From: Nitrospira sp.
GTDB lineage: Bacteria > Nitrospirota > Thermodesulfovibrionia > UBA6902
Direction of reading: 5' to 3'
NCBI GenBank assembly: GCA_016784355.1
Contig: JADHUV010000007.1
Span: 1-64,000, forward strand
Length of the DNA: 64,000 bases
Below the pieces are notes generated by a model. The model was not told the DNA's origin. It did not search any database and saw only the letters and a list, made by a program, of their open reading frames with translations. The translations under genes were made by a program, and so were the position numbers. This document shows positions 63,020 through 64,000 of this stretch, in pieces. The stretch's first letter is position 1; the number at the start of each line of letters is the position of its first letter.

Positions 63020-64000
63020 ATGCAGGATTCGATTAATCACAGGGGAAGTATATTGCATGCACCGCCCGGGCAGTCTGAGGTGCGCGATATGATTGCACAA
63101 TATCTGCCGCCTGCGAGGGTTCCCCGCTCGGTCAGGATTATTACAGATACCTCAGATTTTTTTCGTGTAGATTATGATGATGTGGTTATGCTGAACGGGC
63201 TTCTTTATCTGATCAGAAACTACAAGCGTGAGGGCCGGTTCGGTATAAGTGATCAGCCTAAGTTCTGGGTAAAATCAGCCATTGATCTGCAGGACGGTTC
63301 GGTCAAGATAATCAAGATGGTTTACCATGAAAAGTTCACCTCCAGCGTGGGCAATATTACCTTTGACTGCTTCAGAAGCCCGAAAAAAGAAGCAAGAATT
63401 CTTACCCTTGTCAAGGGGCATCAAAGCTTTATGCAGGGCTATGGAGTCGAAGATTCTGTGGGCAATGTAATCAGGGTAATAGATTTAATAAAGGGTCCGA
63501 CTATAGAAGATTATGTTCTTACGCTCGGGGATGATCATGAGGATTATTTCTACAATCACTTCCCTTTAATGCTGCAGGAATATACAGAGCTCGTTAAGGC
63601 AATAAAATTTCTGCATAAAAACGGGGAAAAACATGGGGATATAAGGCGCGACCATGTATTTAAAGATGCTGCTTCCGGTGATTATAAATGGATAGACTTT
63701 GATTTTAATTATATGCACAAAGAAAACATGTTCGGGTATGACCTGTTTGGACTGGGCAATATACTGGCATACCTGACCGGACGGGGTGATGTGACTACTC
63801 AGGAACTTCGCAAAGCCGACAATAGCATTTTTCGTAGTCTTGCCCCTGATGACCTGAATATTATTTTTAATAACAGAGTAGTAAACCTGAAAAAAGTATA
63901 CCCATATATACCGGAAGTGCTAAATATTGTGCTAATGCATTTTTCCACTGGAGCTCATATTTTCTATGATAATGTGGATCAACTGCTGCAGGATCTCGAT
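63020..64000 (+). CDS. protein-kinase-fold protein, cut by the window end
   Basis: An open frame from ATG 63020 continues past the last base (327 codons seen). It contains a kinase-like core: GHQSFMQGYGVEDS and RVIDLIKGPTIEDYVLTL in the N-lobe/hinge area, LVKAIKFLHKNGEKHGDIRRDHVF as the catalytic loop (HGDIRRDHV, with D and an H in place of the usual N), and WIDFDFNY as the DFG-like metal loop. The order fits small-molecule or Ser/Thr kinases of the atypical bacterial kind. The substrate and C-terminus are unknown. Confidence 0.72.
   Translation, partial: MQDSINHRGSILHAPPGQSEVRDMIAQYLPPARVPRSVRIITDTSDFFRVDYDDVVMLNGLLYLIRNYKREGRFGISDQPKFWVKSAIDLQDGSVKIIKMVYHEKFTSSVGNITFDCFRSPKKEARILTLVKGHQSFMQGYGVEDSVGNVIRVIDLIKGPTIEDYVLTLGDDHEDYFYNHFPLMLQEYTELVKAIKFLHKNGEKHGDIRRDHVFKDAASGDYKWIDFDFNYMHKENMFGYDLFGLGNILAYLTGRGDVTTQELRKADNSIFRSLAPDDLNIIFNNRVVNLKKVYPYIPEVLNIVLMHFSTGAHIFYDNVDQLLQDLD

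Overview
The window is one contiguous piece of a bacterial chromosome of moderate GC content, most likely from an anaerobic or facultatively anaerobic diderm of the Nitrospirota/Desulfobacterota type. Pointers are LptF/LptG and lipoproteins (outer membrane), a nifH-nifI1-nifI2-nifD-nifK nitrogenase operon of the anaerobe type, PEP-CTERM surface proteins, a UbiA-like prenyltransferase of the menaquinone kind, DUF3786 and RACo/RamA-like corrinoid activator families, and a UGA-interrupted rhodanese gene that suggests selenocysteine use. The phylum is an inference from gene content.

Left end (1-6150): a chromosomal integron. An intI gene with a long N-terminal extension (4286-5653) points away from an array of four complete cassettes read leftward. 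Each cassette ends in an attC site of 131-134 bp, and the attI crossover can be placed at 3984-3990. The cassettes carry a lipoprotein, a LamG-type PEP-CTERM protein, a four-helix membrane protein and a HAF-repeat PEP-CTERM protein. A hicBA toxin-antitoxin pair lies behind intI.

Housekeeping and accessory middle (6150-31400): a polar amino-acid ABC transporter without a binding protein, a phosphodiesterase, methyltransferases, DUF1015, a UbiA-type prenyltransferase, a YVTN beta-propeller, lptG-lptF, a cobalamin adenosyltransferase, a carbonic anhydrase, a 108-bp tandem repeat, tRNA-Gly(CCC), secreted proteins of unknown role, an OYE-type oxidoreductase beside a RACo-like ASKHA protein, small regulatory proteins, a ferric-reductase-like flavoprotein with YceI, and citrate synthase.

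Nitrogen island (31680-57110): a stand-alone NifA-like Fis helix-turn-helix gene, a TorF-type porin, two Amt transporters each paired with a P-II protein, a glutamine amidotransferase, glutamine synthetase and a RelA/SpoT-like protein of unknown role. Then comes the leftward operon nifH-I1-I2-D-K-nifX-ferredoxin followed by four small unknown genes, the last a Nif11-type peptide. nifA is divergent from it, and a second leftward operon carries nifE-N-B-X-V. Sigma-54 promoters can be read before the Fis-like gene, the second P-II gene, nifH, nifA and nifE. A palindromic operator unlike the canonical NifA site (core WWTGTCGRACAWW) recurs at three of these loci. P-II and NifI proteins would sense nitrogen status, Amt imports ammonium, GlnA assimilates it, and NifA with sigma-54 switches nitrogenase on.

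Right end (57110-64000): an AAA/DUF4143 ATPase with three 23-bp iterons over its start, a decayed HepT and transposase zone, an orphan diversity-generating-retroelement Avd gene beside a DUF1566-like PEP-CTERM protein with a variable-region-like C-terminus (no reverse transcriptase is present), an AI-2E-family permease, a rhodanese-like gene with two in-frame UGA codons in a UxU arrangement and a SECIS-like hairpin, msrB, and the start of a kinase-fold protein cut by the window edge.
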